Notes under the pieces: generated by a model
Told to the model about the DNA's origin: nothing
The model's database searches: none
What the model saw: only the letters and a program-made list of their open reading frames with translations
Origin: Parvibaculaceae bacterium
GTDB taxonomy: Bacteria; Pseudomonadota; Alphaproteobacteria; Parvibaculales; Parvibaculaceae
Assembly (NCBI GenBank): GCA_028283765.1
Contig: JAPWJY010000008.1
Location: 434,001-498,000 of the forward strand
Direction: 5' to 3'
Length of the DNA: 64,000 nucleotides
Shown here: piece by piece, positions 17,161 to 26,243 of the stretch
Position numbering within the stretch: the stretch's first letter is position 1
How the letters are laid out: the number at the start of each line of letters is the position of its first letter
Made by a program: the position numbers and the translations under genes

Positions 17161-17721
17161 CTATCCGCCGATGGCGCGAAGGATCGGCTGGATATATCTG
17201 CCAAGCGCAGGGCTGACGGCGGAAAGAGCCCTCAGACCCAGCAGGATCAAGGGCAGGGTGCTGCCGCCTGCGATGCCTTCTTTGCCATCTCCTGCCGGAG
17301 TGCCGCCAAGAAGGCCCGATATGCCCCGGCTGATCGAACTGAACTGCTTTTCCAGATCGCCGAAGGCCTTTTCCACCTGGAGGAGGTTGAGCCTTGCCTG
17401 CAGGCGGGCACGCTCGATTTCCTGTTCGGCAAGCTGCATCTCCAGCTCATAGGCCCGGCCCGGCTTCCTGCTGGCGACGAGAACGACAACAAGAGCTACA
17501 AGAGCGAGCACGATCGCCGTGATCAGGGCCGCGAGGGGGGAGCCGAACTGTCCGGCGAGCGCGAAATAGCCGCTTGCCGTCAGCATGATCAGGGCAAGGC
17601 CGGCGATGAAGGAAGCCGCGATGATCAGGGATAATCTGGTGCCGGCGCGCCGGGCCTTGAGTTCGGCGCGGACAAGCTCGGCTTCGGCGAGCCTGATGAG
17701 ATCAGGTGTCGGATCAATCAT
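17161..17721 (-). CDS. Phage-holin-like (holin_3_6 type) membrane protein
   Basis: The 186-residue protein has two transmembrane helices (about 30-55 and 63-85) between a charged N-terminus and a long charged helical segment (about 95-130), then a short Gly-rich region. This is the layout of proteins annotated as phage holin superfamily 6, which are common in proteobacterial chromosomes next to DUF883/YqjD genes and are not prophage genes. The start at 17721 is set by AAGGA seven bases upstream and lies 10 bases after the DUF883 stop. The role is probably in the envelope or stress-related; unknown. Confidence 0.72.
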   Translation of the reverse strand: MIDPTPDLIRLAEAELVRAELKARRAGTRLSLIIAASFIAGLALIMLTASGYFALAGQFGSPLAALITAIVLALVALVVVLVASRKPGRAYELEMQLAEQEIERARLQARLNLLQVEKAFGDLEKQFSSISRGISGLLGGTPAGDGKEGIAGGSTLPLILLGLRALSAVSPALGRYIQPILRAIGG

Positions 17722-17731
17722 CGCATGGTCC

Positions 17732-17995
17732 TTATTTGGCAATGAAGCGGCCGATGATGAAACCGATGCCCAGGGCAACGAGAGCGCTCGGGACCGGATT
17801 GTCGGCGATGCGGGTTTTCAGATCATCCCATTCATCCTCGACTTTCTCCCGGACCGTTTCCGCATCGCCGCTGAGGCTGTCCTTGACGGTGGCGATCTTG
17901 TCTTCGAGCGCACTCTTCAGATTCTCGATTTCGGCCTTGAGCGCTTCAATCTCGGCCAGACCTTCATCTTCCAGGTCGGTTTTCTTGGCAGTCAT
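17732..17995 (-). CDS. DUF883 (ElaB/YqjD-like) small membrane-anchored protein
   Basis: The 87-residue protein has a charged, coiled-coil-like body (LAEIEALKAEIENLKSAL) and a single C-terminal hydrophobic helix (VPSALVALGIGFIIGRF). This is the YqjD/ElaB plan, in which the C-tail anchors in the inner membrane and the body can bind ribosomes in E. coli. The start at 17995 has GGAG six bases upstream; upstream ATGs fit less well. It forms a two-gene unit with the holin-like gene and follows the cls stop by 79 bases. Confidence 0.78.
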   Translation of the reverse strand: MTAKKTDLEDEGLAEIEALKAEIENLKSALEDKIATVKDSLSGDAETVREKVEDEWDDLKTRIADNPVPSALVALGIGFIIGRFIAK

Positions 17996-18074
17996 GTCCA
18001 TCTCCACTGTCAGGCGGGATATCGGGAATAGCTTAGACACAAACGCGCCAAAAACGAGAGGGTTGCGCGGGCGA

Positions 18075-19535
18075 TCAGAGGTATGGGGAAAAAAGCCGCA
18101 TGGTGGAATCCCTCAGGCGGACCAGAAAGGGCCGGGCGGCGATGTCCGCGATGGTGAGTTCGCGGGCGCTTTCGATCTTGGCTTCGATGATCTGGTCCAG
18201 CGTCCGGGCAAAGCTCGCGCCATAGCATTCGAGATCGAATTCAAAATTGAGGCGCAGGCTGCGCGTATCCCAGTTGGAGGAGCCGACGAGCGACCAGTAG
18301 CCGTCAATGGTCATCAGTTTGGAATGCTCGAATGGTCCTGGCACCATCCAGACATGGCAGCCCGCCTGAATGAGAGGACCAAGGTCAGCCTGGCTGGCCC
18401 AGGCGACATAGGGCAGATTATTGTTCTCCGGCAGAACGATATCGACCCGGATGCCGCGCATGGCGGCAAGGCATAAGGAGGCCTTGAGTGTGCCGTCTGG
18501 GACGAAATAGGGGGTAACGATCCTGATATAATTGCTGGCCTCGGCAAGGGCTCCCATCAGCGTCCAGCGGATGGCATTGAGTTTCAGGTCCGGGCCGGAA
18601 GCGATACCCCGGGCAATGACGCTTTGTTCCTTGTCAAAATGAACTGGGATGTCGGGAAACCATGCCTCGCCGGACAGTTCCTCATCGGCGGTGAACGCCC
18701 ATTCATGCGCGAAATTAAGCATGAGCTGGGTGACCAGCGGCCCTTCGACTGAAAAATGGTAATCGCGGATAGGGTGGCGTGGATTATCTATCACCAGATT
18801 CCCTTCCGCGATATTCATGCCGCCCGTAAAGCCGTGCAGGCCATCCACCACCAGGATTTTCTGGTGGCAGCGCATATTGAGATAGGGCATCTGCCAGGGC
18901 ATGAAGGAGTGCAGGAACCGGGCATGGGGAATGGCCGCCTGTTCCAGTCTTTTCACCATGGAGGGGAACGAGTACCAGGCGCCGACACCATCGAGAAGGA
19001 TGCGGATTTCGACGCCGCGTTCCCGGGCACGCGTCAGAGCTGCGAGGAAGGCCAGTCCCGCCTTGTCGCAATTGAAGATATAGGACGACAGGGCGATGGA
19101 ACGCTCCGCCTTCTCGATGGCGGCGATCATGGCCGGATAGGCCTGATCTCCATTCTTGAGGACGCGAATGAAATTGCCGGGCATGAGGCCGGAGGGGAAA
19201 ATCTTCTGGCCAAGCTCGGCGAGCCGGACGAGTTGCTGGGTTTCCTCCTTGGGGGCGATCAGGGCGTTGGCCAGATTGGCGGGGGGCAACGGGCGGATGC
19301 CGGTGGCATAGGAGCCGCTGCGCAGTTCGCGGGCGCGCCGCTCTATCCGGTTGATGCCGAGAATCCAGTATGTCAGCCAGCCGACGAACGGCACCAGCAC
19401 GATGACCGCAACCCAGCCTGAGGCGGAACGGGGATCGTCCTTGCTGAGGATGGCATGGATGGCGGCGATGATCATGCCGGCGAACTGGGCAATGAAAAGG
19501 GCGGTGGGTCCCAGATGGTTGAAGAATAATTCCAT
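18075..19535 (-). CDS. cls: Cardiolipin synthase (phospholipase D family)
   Basis: Condenses two phosphatidylglycerol molecules to cardiolipin at the inner membrane. The 486-residue protein has two N-terminal transmembrane helices, then two HxKxxxxD catalytic motifs: one at His224 (HQKILVVDG, followed by GGMN) and one at His404 (HSKLMTIDG, followed by GSSNWD). Length and order match ClsA-type enzymes. The ATG at 19535 directly precedes the first helix. It lies 58 bases downstream of the TonB receptor stop on the same strand and may be independent of it. Confidence 0.93.
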   Translation of the reverse strand: MELFFNHLGPTALFIAQFAGMIIAAIHAILSKDDPRSASGWVAVIVLVPFVGWLTYWILGINRIERRARELRSGSYATGIRPLPPANLANALIAPKEETQQLVRLAELGQKIFPSGLMPGNFIRVLKNGDQAYPAMIAAIEKAERSIALSSYIFNCDKAGLAFLAALTRARERGVEIRILLDGVGAWYSFPSMVKRLEQAAIPHARFLHSFMPWQMPYLNMRCHQKILVVDGLHGFTGGMNIAEGNLVIDNPRHPIRDYHFSVEGPLVTQLMLNFAHEWAFTADEELSGEAWFPDIPVHFDKEQSVIARGIASGPDLKLNAIRWTLMGALAEASNYIRIVTPYFVPDGTLKASLCLAAMRGIRVDIVLPENNNLPYVAWASQADLGPLIQAGCHVWMVPGPFEHSKLMTIDGYWSLVGSSNWDTRSLRLNFEFDLECYGASFARTLDQIIEAKIESARELTIADIAARPFLVRLRDSTMRLFSPYL

Positions 19536-19593
19536 GGCCGGAGCTTAGTGGGCGATCGACGAAACGGAAAATGATTTTACGGTTCGGCCCGGA

Positions 19594-21681
19594 TCAGAAG
19601 GAAAGGCTGAGACCTGCATAAAAAGCGCGGTCTGCGCCGGGGAAATAGCGTTGCTGGCCAAAGGCGTAATCGGCGCGGTCCGCATAGCGTGTATTGAACA
19701 GGTTGAGAACCCGCCCGAACACTGAAACCGTCTCGGTCAGGGCATAGTCGATCCGGAAATTGAAGAGATCATAGCCCGGATAGCTGACCTCATTGGTGGG
19801 ATCCATCCAGTATTGGCCCATATGCTGCCATTCAAGCTCGGCGCGCGCGCGTTCATCGAGAAACTCATAGCCAAGCCGGAAATTGGCGATGGTGCGGGGC
19901 GCGGTATCGACATCATTGCCCTTGATGATGGCTTCCGTCGAGTTGGACGTGCTGGAAACGGCGCTGTTGAAGTCATAGACATGGCGCGCCCATGTGGCCG
20001 AACCCGCAAGATCGAATCCCCAGATCAGGGGCGTGGCGAATTCTCCTTCAAGGCCCATATGGTTCGTCTTGCCGTCGGACACATTGAAGCCGTCGGCATC
20101 GCGAAAATAGAAATGCGCCTTGTGCATGTAATATGCCGATAGCGAATAGGTGAATTTTTCAATTACGCCCCGCGCACCCACCTCGATGCTGTCGAGTGTT
20201 TCCGATTTGGCGCTGTCCACGCCCTGCTTTGATTGCAGGCGATAGAGATCGGTCGTCTGCGGCGCGCGGGCCGCGCGGGCAAGATTGATGAAGCCGATGG
20301 CCTCCGGCGCAAAGACATGCACGAGGCCCAGCTTGGGCGTCAGATTATTATAATTGTTGATCTGGTTGGGGATGCGCTTGAACAGCCCCTGCGTGCCGTT
20401 GGTCGTGTTGTTGCGATAATCATAGCGGGTATATTCATAGCGCAGACCGGCTGTGACCTGTGTGCGGGGGCCAAGCGCATAGACAAGCTGCGCATAGGGC
20501 GCGATCACCGTTGCGCCGACGGTATAATCATAGTGAGTGCCGTTTGTGTATTGACCTTGTGTCGGCGCGGTCTGGGTTTCCTTGACGAAACCTTCCGTCT
20601 GCTCCGTGTCGAGGCCGAGGATGATCTGGTGGCCGCCCTGCGTGGTCCAGTAATAGCGGCTGAGTGCGCCTATGCTCTTGTGGCCGCTTTTCTCGATCGG
20701 TGACTGGGGCTGAAACTGCATCGTGAAGTTCATGGCGTTGTCGCGCACATAGGGCGTAATAGTCAGCCAGTGGCGCGCGTCGAAATTATGCTGGTAACGG
20801 GCGGCGGAACGAAACGCCCATGCCTTGCGGTAGGCGTCGGGCGAGGGGTTCGATTTATAGAGGCTCGGGTTCTTGTAGGCATCGGGTCCGATGACATAGC
20901 CCGCCGTATCCTGGTTGAGGTTAATTATGGAGGTCAGCCAGCTCACGCTGTCGCCCTTGGCGTTGCTGTAATCGTAGCGCAGCTGGCCTTTTTCCTGCGT
21001 ATAGCCGGAACTGTCGCGAAAGCCGTCTGCATCCTGATTGAGGACGAGAGTGGCCCGGACGCCATGGCTTGTGAGCCCTTCGCCCCTGAAGGTGTCGCTC
21101 GTGGTGCCATAGGCATTGCGCGTGCCGTGGGGGCCCAGATAGGCGGTTATCCCCGTTTCCGGATCGAGCGAGGGAGGAGCCGAGAGGAAATTGATCAGCC
21201 CGTGCTCGGCGTTGGAGCCGTAAAGGGCGCTGGCGGGTCCACGCACGATCTCGGTGCCGCCGGATACCTCGTCGATGACGTCGAAGAGGGCGTTCACATT
21301 GGCGAAACCCGCGGCGCGCATGGGTACCCCGTCTTCGAGATAAAGAAAGGAACCTGCCCCCGCGCCGCCGCTCAGAACGGGCGAGCGTATGGCGACGAGG
21401 CTTTCAAGACCGCTGCCCTGCTGGATATTGACGCCTGCGACTCGATTCAGAATCTCGTTGGGCAGTTTGGGTTTCACGAAATCGATCTCATCGGGCGATA
21501 TCACGGAAATATTGCCCGGATGGAGCGCCTCGGGCTCGCCTTCGCCGGAGGATGTCACGACCAGTGCATCGAGTTGTCCGGGGGCAAGCGCCGTATTGTC
21601 CGGCGCAGCGGCCCGCAGGGGCGTGGCGGCCATCAGCGCGCAGGCCACGATCATAGTTCCGCCTTCCCAGCGGTTCCCCAT
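19594..21681 (-). CDS. TonB-dependent outer-membrane receptor
   Basis: The 695-residue protein has a signal peptide (hydrophobic run ending in LRAAA), a plug domain (LDALVVTSSGE, EILNRVAGVNIQQG, VRGPASALYGSNAEHGLINF) and a 22-strand barrel-like C-terminal region ending in LSF, the usual terminal aromatic. It would import a siderophore, vitamin or glycan at the cost of TonB energy. No ligand clue is visible and no regulator or periplasmic partner lies nearby. The ATG at 21681 is supported by GGGGGA upstream; the frame continues 36 codons further but without homology. It is divergent from ctaG. Confidence 0.9.
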   Translation of the reverse strand: MGNRWEGGTMIVACALMAATPLRAAAPDNTALAPGQLDALVVTSSGEGEPEALHPGNISVISPDEIDFVKPKLPNEILNRVAGVNIQQGSGLESLVAIRSPVLSGGAGAGSFLYLEDGVPMRAAGFANVNALFDVIDEVSGGTEIVRGPASALYGSNAEHGLINFLSAPPSLDPETGITAYLGPHGTRNAYGTTSDTFRGEGLTSHGVRATLVLNQDADGFRDSSGYTQEKGQLRYDYSNAKGDSVSWLTSIINLNQDTAGYVIGPDAYKNPSLYKSNPSPDAYRKAWAFRSAARYQHNFDARHWLTITPYVRDNAMNFTMQFQPQSPIEKSGHKSIGALSRYYWTTQGGHQIILGLDTEQTEGFVKETQTAPTQGQYTNGTHYDYTVGATVIAPYAQLVYALGPRTQVTAGLRYEYTRYDYRNNTTNGTQGLFKRIPNQINNYNNLTPKLGLVHVFAPEAIGFINLARAARAPQTTDLYRLQSKQGVDSAKSETLDSIEVGARGVIEKFTYSLSAYYMHKAHFYFRDADGFNVSDGKTNHMGLEGEFATPLIWGFDLAGSATWARHVYDFNSAVSSTSNSTEAIIKGNDVDTAPRTIANFRLGYEFLDERARAELEWQHMGQYWMDPTNEVSYPGYDLFNFRIDYALTETVSVFGRVLNLFNTRYADRADYAFGQQRYFPGADRAFYAGLSLSF

Positions 21682-21839
21682 AATCTGATCCCCCCTCAAC
21701 CATCCACCCGAATTCCTGATTAACACGCAACCCTTCTCTTTCCCATATGTCCGGCGGCTGCCTTGTCCAGTGGCATAATCTTGTGTCAATCGGTCACGGG
21801 GGGTTGCTGTCGGGCTGCATGTGGCCCTAGGGTCCGCAC

Positions 21840-22484
21840 ATGATACTTCTGCGATCCAGATTTGGTTCCATTGCGCTATCGGCTTTCCTCATCGGGATCA
21901 CGACGGCGGGCGTCGTCTATTCCCCGACGCTTTACCGCATGTTCTGCAACGCCACGGGGTCGAACGGCACGGTGCGCCGGGTCAAGTCCGTTGAGGGCAC
22001 GGCAATTGGCGATCCGATCACGGTTCGCTTCGACACGAATGTCGCGCCGGGTCTTGACTGGGATTTCGAGCCGGAGCAGCCGCAGGTGCACACCCGGCTT
22101 GGCCTGCCAACGACGGTGTTCTTTCGCGCCACCAACCGCTCCGACAAGACCGTCGTCGCCCAGGCGACCTATAATGTGACGCCGGAGGCGGCGGGCTATT
22201 ATTTCACCAAGACCCAGTGCTTCTGCTTTTCCAGCGAGAAGCTCGCGCCGGGCGAGAGTGCGCGGATGCCGGTGGTCTTCTATGTCGATCCGCAGTTGCG
22301 CAAGGATGTGGAATCGGCCTCGATTCACACGATCACGCTTTCCTATACTTTCTTTCCGCAGCCGACCGACGAAAGCACCGTTGCCTCGGCGCGTTCGCTG
22401 GAAAAAGTGTCACAAACCGAGCAGACAAAGCTGAAAACCGAAGATAGCGCCGCCTTCTCGGGCGAAGTCCAGCATCCGCGCTGA
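21840..22484 (+). CDS. ctaG: Cytochrome c oxidase assembly protein CtaG/Cox11
   Basis: Delivers copper to the CuB site of cytochrome c oxidase subunit I. The 214-residue protein has one N-terminal transmembrane helix, the conserved SPTLYRMFCNATG (Cys36) and the copper-binding CFCF motif (Cys127 and Cys129) after YFTKTQ, then the immunoglobulin-like periplasmic domain with VVFYVDPQL. The C-terminal ~25 residues are polar. TAGGG precedes the ATG by seven bases. In alphaproteobacteria this gene usually lies among ctaB/ctaC/ctaE; here no other oxidase gene is present, so it is separated from the usual cluster. Confidence 0.92.
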   Translation: MILLRSRFGSIALSAFLIGITTAGVVYSPTLYRMFCNATGSNGTVRRVKSVEGTAIGDPITVRFDTNVAPGLDWDFEPEQPQVHTRLGLPTTVFFRATNRSDKTVVAQATYNVTPEAAGYYFTKTQCFCFSSEKLAPGESARMPVVFYVDPQLRKDVESASIHTITLSYTFFPQPTDESTVASARSLEKVSQTEQTKLKTEDSAAFSGEVQHPR

Positions 22485-22636
22485 TCTGGCTGCGCGACGG
22501 GTTCCCTTATGTAAAATCTTCGGTTTATTCTTTCGGGTCGAGACCCTTTGCCGATCTTGCTCTTCCGCCAATCTATGATAGGACGAGCCGTCGGGGCGGA
22601 TGTACGCGTCGAACGAAATAACGGCCTGCCGGAAAA

Positions 22637-23540
22637 ATGCGCAGTTTTATTGCTCGTCTGTTGGTTGCTGGTCTCTGCGTCGCCCCATTCGCAGGCTTTG
22701 TTTTCCCTGCCGTGGCTGACGAAGCGTCCGGGCAGGCAGCTCCAGCTTCTCCTCCGGTGGCTGCCGCCGATTCCACGCCTCTTCCCGAGCCCAAACCCCG
22801 ATGCACGGTTGTGAATATTTTCGATCCCGCGACGGGTCTGGATCATAACTGGCGTGCTCGCGTATCCAGGACGGCGAAGGAATTCGCGGTCGTGCCAAGT
22901 CCCGGCGGCGATATCCTCAAGGTCGAGAGCGCCGACAAGCTGGCCTCCAGCCTGATCCGGCAGGTGCGTATCCCCTTGAGCGAAATGCCCTTTCTTCAGT
23001 TCGCCTGGAAAGTCGACAAGGTCCAGCCGAGCGCGGACATCCGGGTGCGCGAAACGCAGGATGTCGCCGGGGCGGTGATCGTCATGTTCGGCACTTCCGG
23101 CCGGGTCGACAAATATCTGCCATCCATCGGCTATGTCTGGAGCGGCACCGACGTGCCGTCGGGCACGATCATCAAGAGCGTGCTCCATCCTGAAACACGG
23201 GCTTTCATCCAGCTTGAGGGTAAACCGGAAGTAGGCACCTGGCGCAGTGAATCGCGCAATGTGCAAGCAGACTACAAGACCATCTTCGGCACCACGCCGC
23301 CCGGCCCGGTCCGCTCCGTGGTGATCTTTATCGACAGCGACAACACCGGCGAGGCAGCACAGGCTTTCTATGGCCCGATCAACTTCACCAGTTGCGCCAG
23401 CAATGAGGGCGTTTCCGTCGGCATCCCTGACGACTCCGCGCCCGCGCCGGCCGACACATCCCCCTGTAAAGGACGCCCAGTCCGCAAAGGATGTCCCGGC
23501 GAAGGAAGCCCCCGCGCAGGATGCAAAAGACGGCAAATAG
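22637..23540 (+). CDS. DUF3047 periplasmic protein with frameshifted 3' end
   Basis: The secreted protein has a signal peptide (residues 1-27, ending VADEA) and a DUF3047 domain at ~55-260 (FAWKVDKVQPSADIRVRE, AVIVMFG, VIFIDSDNTGE, YGPINF). Function unknown. As read, the frame continues to 23647 and overlaps hldD antisense with an unlikely Cys/Arg-rich tail. If one C is removed from the five-C run at 23460-23464, the frame becomes a Lys/Ala-rich tail (PVKDAQSAKDVPAKEAP and on) with TAG at 23538-23540, before the hldD stop. I give that end as the likely real one. The extra C may be a sequencing error or a true slip. Confidence 0.75.
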
Positions 23541-23576
23541 CCGCCCGGCCGGGGCTGCCCTTACAGGCGGGGCCGT

Positions 23577-24560
23577 TTACAGATATTTGTCTTCCTGCGT
23601 CAGAAAGCGGCTCACATATTCGCCGACGCCGTCTTCCAGCGAGGTGAACCCTCCGTTGAAGCCTGCGTGCGCCAGTTTTTCCATACGGGCTTGTGTAAAA
23701 TACTGGTATTTCGCCCTCAGATGGTCTGGCATGTCGACATATTGAATGCCGGGTGCCTGTCCGAGCGCCAGATAGACGCTTTTCGCCAGATCGGCAAAAG
23801 AGCGCGCCTTGCCGGTGCCCAGATTATAGAGGCCGTTTTCCGGCAATGTCCGGTAGAGCCAGATCATTACCCGGCAGACATCGCCCACCCAGATGAAGTC
23901 GCGCAACTGCTGGCCGTCCTCATAGTCAGGCCGGTGCGACTTGAACAATCGCGCGGGCTCGCCTGCGCCGATGCGCGCCATGATCTGGGGCACGACGCTC
24001 TGCATAGAGCCTTTGTGATATTCGTTCGGTCCATACACGTTGAAGAATTTGAGGCCATACCAGTGCGGCGGCTGGTTGCCCAGCCCGGCCTCGCGCAAAG
24101 CGTAAAGATCGAAGAATTTCTTGCTCCAGCCATAGAGGTTGAGTGGGCGCAACGCCTTGATGCCGTCCCGGTCCACCTCATCGTCGAACCCGAGGCCGCC
24201 ATTGCCATAGGTGGCGGCTGAGGAGGCATAGATCAGCGGCACATTGTGGTCGCGCGCCCAGTTCCACAGATCCTGGCTGCACTGGATGTTCTGTTCTAGT
24301 ACGAGATCGCCGTCCGTCACCGTGGTGGAGGAAATGGCGCCCATGTGAAAGATGGCCCGGACCTCCGATGGGTGGCCGCTCAGCCGCTCGATCAGCTTTT
24401 CCGGGGCCACCATGCCGGTAAACTGATGTTTGGCGAGATTGCGCCATTTGTCGTTGCTGCGCAGCCGGTCGCTGACGAGGATATCTTCCTCACCTTCGGC
24501 ATTCAGCGCCGCCACGAGATTGGAGCCGATAAAGCCGGCGCCGCCGGTCACAACGATCAT
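23577..24560 (-). CDS. hldD: ADP-L-glycero-D-manno-heptose 6-epimerase
   Basis: Last enzyme of the ADP-heptose pathway for lipopolysaccharide inner core. The 327-residue protein has TGGAGFIGS at 5-13, the substrate and catalytic segments ASSAATYG and YGWSKKF, and family blocks GLKFFNVYGPNEYHK and LRDFIWVGDV. The ATG at 24560 has AAGGA seven bases upstream, so the 34-codon upstream extension of the frame is not used. It is divergent from hldE across 182 bases that should hold both promoters. Confidence 0.95.
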   Translation of the reverse strand: MIVVTGGAGFIGSNLVAALNAEGEEDILVSDRLRSNDKWRNLAKHQFTGMVAPEKLIERLSGHPSEVRAIFHMGAISSTTVTDGDLVLEQNIQCSQDLWNWARDHNVPLIYASSAATYGNGGLGFDDEVDRDGIKALRPLNLYGWSKKFFDLYALREAGLGNQPPHWYGLKFFNVYGPNEYHKGSMQSVVPQIMARIGAGEPARLFKSHRPDYEDGQQLRDFIWVGDVCRVMIWLYRTLPENGLYNLGTGKARSFADLAKSVYLALGQAPGIQYVDMPDHLRAKYQYFTQARMEKLAHAGFNGGFTSLEDGVGEYVSRFLTQEDKYL

Positions 24561-24742
24561 TTTCCATCCTTCAGGCGATGGGGAGGCGGCCCGCTTCAAG
24601 AGGCCCGGAGCCCGGCATGGTAATGGAGGGGTGGCCGGGAACCAAGGAAATGGTGGCGGCATCTGCGGGTGGTATTGACGGGCGGGGCAGCATAAATTGA
24701 CCCGCCGCCGCCCAAGTCCGGGACGGGGTGAGGGAGAGCCAG

Positions 24743-26197
24743 ATGAGCCTTGAAGGTTTCGATGTGGCGCGGCTGAAGGGTGCCCGCGTGTTGTGCATCG
24801 GCGATGCGGTGATCGACCGTTTCGTCTATGGCGCGGCGGAGCGCATTTCGCCCGAAGCGCCGGTGCCGGTGCTGCGCGTCGAGCGGGTGTCGAGCATGCC
24901 GGGCGGCGTCGGCAATGTGGCTCGCAATCTCTCGGCCATCGGCGCGCAGGGAACGCTGGTCGCGGTCACGGGGCCAGACCGGGAAGGCGATGAGCTTGCC
25001 GCCATGCTGGGGGCCTTGCCGGGGCTCTCGGCCCATCTGTTCCGGGCCGGCGACCGGCCCACCATCGTCAAGAGCCGCTATATCGCGTCCGGCCAGCAAT
25101 TGCTGAGGGTGGACGAGGAGACGACTTCTCCCATTCCCGACGAACTGGGGCAGGACATTGTCCGCGATGTGCTGGAGCGGCTCAATGCGGCGGATGCGGT
25201 GATTGTTTCCGATTATGGCAAGGGCCTGATGCGGCCTGATATTCTGGAACAGGTCACGCAGGCGGCGGACAGGGCCGGCGTGCCGGTGATCGTCGATCCC
25301 AAGGGGCGCGACTATAGGAAATATGCGGGGGCTTCCATCGTGACGCCCAATATCGCCGAAATCTACGAGGCGACCGGCATCCATGTCAGGGATGACGCCA
25401 GCGCCGTGCTGGCGGCGCGGGAGTTGATGGCGCAGGTCGATATCGCGTGCGTGCTGCTGACCCGCTCGGCGCAGGGCATGAGCGTGGTGCCGCGCGATGG
25501 CGAGGCGGTGCATCTGCCCGCCATGGTGCGCGAGGTTTTCGACGTCTCCGGCGCGGGCGACACGGTGGTGGCGCTGCTCGCGGCGGGCATCGGCGCGGGG
25601 CTCGCGGTGGCGGACGCGGCCATGCTCGCCAACTATGCGGCGGGCATTGTGGTCGGCAAGGTCGGCACGGCGGTGGTCGAGCCTGACGAACTGGAGGCGG
25701 CCCTGCGCCAGACGCAACTGGAGCAGGTTGCGGCCAAGATCGTGCCCGACGACGAGATTGCCGCCTATGTCGCCCGGTGGCGCGGGCAGGGGCTCAGCAT
25801 CGGCTTCACCAACGGCTGCTTTGACCTGCTGCATCCGGGCCATATCTCGTTGCTGCGGCAGGCGGCGGCGGCCTGCGACCGGCTGGTCGTGGGGCTTAAC
25901 AGCGACGACTCGGTGAAACGCCTGAAGGGGCCGCAGCGCCCGATACAGGACGAGTTGTCCCGCGCGCTGGTGCTTTCGGCCCTGCGCGATGTCGATGCGG
26001 TGGTGATCTTCGGTGAGGATACGCCCATCGACCTCATTCAGGCCGTGCGGCCCGATGTGCTGGTCAAGGGAGCGGACTACAAGATCAACGAGGTCGTCGG
26101 CGGCGACTTCGTCCAGTCCTATGGCGGCCATGTGGTGCTGGCGGAACTGACGCCGAACCAGTCAACCACGAGCGTCGTCGGACGCATCCGGGGATAA
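24743..26197 (+). CDS. hldE: Bifunctional heptose-7-phosphate kinase / heptose-1-phosphate adenylyltransferase
   Basis: The 484-residue fusion has an N-terminal PfkB-type kinase (CIGDAVIDRF, GGVGNVARNL, and anion-hole FDVSGAGDTVVALL near 270) and a C-terminal cytidylyltransferase-like domain (GCFDLLHPGHISLL near 360, then ALRDVDAVVIFGEDTP). Together with hldD it makes ADP-heptose for the lipopolysaccharide core. The ATG at 24743 has AGGGAG seven bases upstream; a GTG 15 bases earlier lies inside that site. The high-GC codon use here is typical of region 2. Confidence 0.96.
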   Translation: MSLEGFDVARLKGARVLCIGDAVIDRFVYGAAERISPEAPVPVLRVERVSSMPGGVGNVARNLSAIGAQGTLVAVTGPDREGDELAAMLGALPGLSAHLFRAGDRPTIVKSRYIASGQQLLRVDEETTSPIPDELGQDIVRDVLERLNAADAVIVSDYGKGLMRPDILEQVTQAADRAGVPVIVDPKGRDYRKYAGASIVTPNIAEIYEATGIHVRDDASAVLAARELMAQVDIACVLLTRSAQGMSVVPRDGEAVHLPAMVREVFDVSGAGDTVVALLAAGIGAGLAVADAAMLANYAAGIVVGKVGTAVVEPDELEAALRQTQLEQVAAKIVPDDEIAAYVARWRGQGLSIGFTNGCFDLLHPGHISLLRQAAAACDRLVVGLNSDDSVKRLKGPQRPIQDELSRALVLSALRDVDAVVIFGEDTPIDLIQAVRPDVLVKGADYKINEVVGGDFVQSYGGHVVLAELTPNQSTTSVVGRIRG

Positions 26198-26200
26198 ACA

Positions 26201-26225
26201 GAGGTAATAAAAATTTTATCGCCTC
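26201..26225. terminator. Weak AT-rich hairpin between hldE and cysNC
   Basis: GAGG and ATAAAA pair with TTTTAT and CCTC across a one-base loop, with a two-base internal mismatch, in the gap between two convergent stop codons. It could be a weak bidirectional terminator. Confidence 0.3.
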
Positions 26226-26243
26226 TCCCGCTCTTTTGCCTGC

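Noticed and set aside
17161-17721. Reading the holin-like gene as evidence of a prophage
   Set aside because: The gene sits next to a DUF883 gene, a common chromosomal pair; no other phage gene is present in the window.
24596-26131. 511-codon ORF on the minus strand opposite hldE
   Set aside because: It is a shadow of high-GC codon bias; composition is His/Arg-rich, there is no family motif, and hldE has clear domains and a ribosome-binding site.
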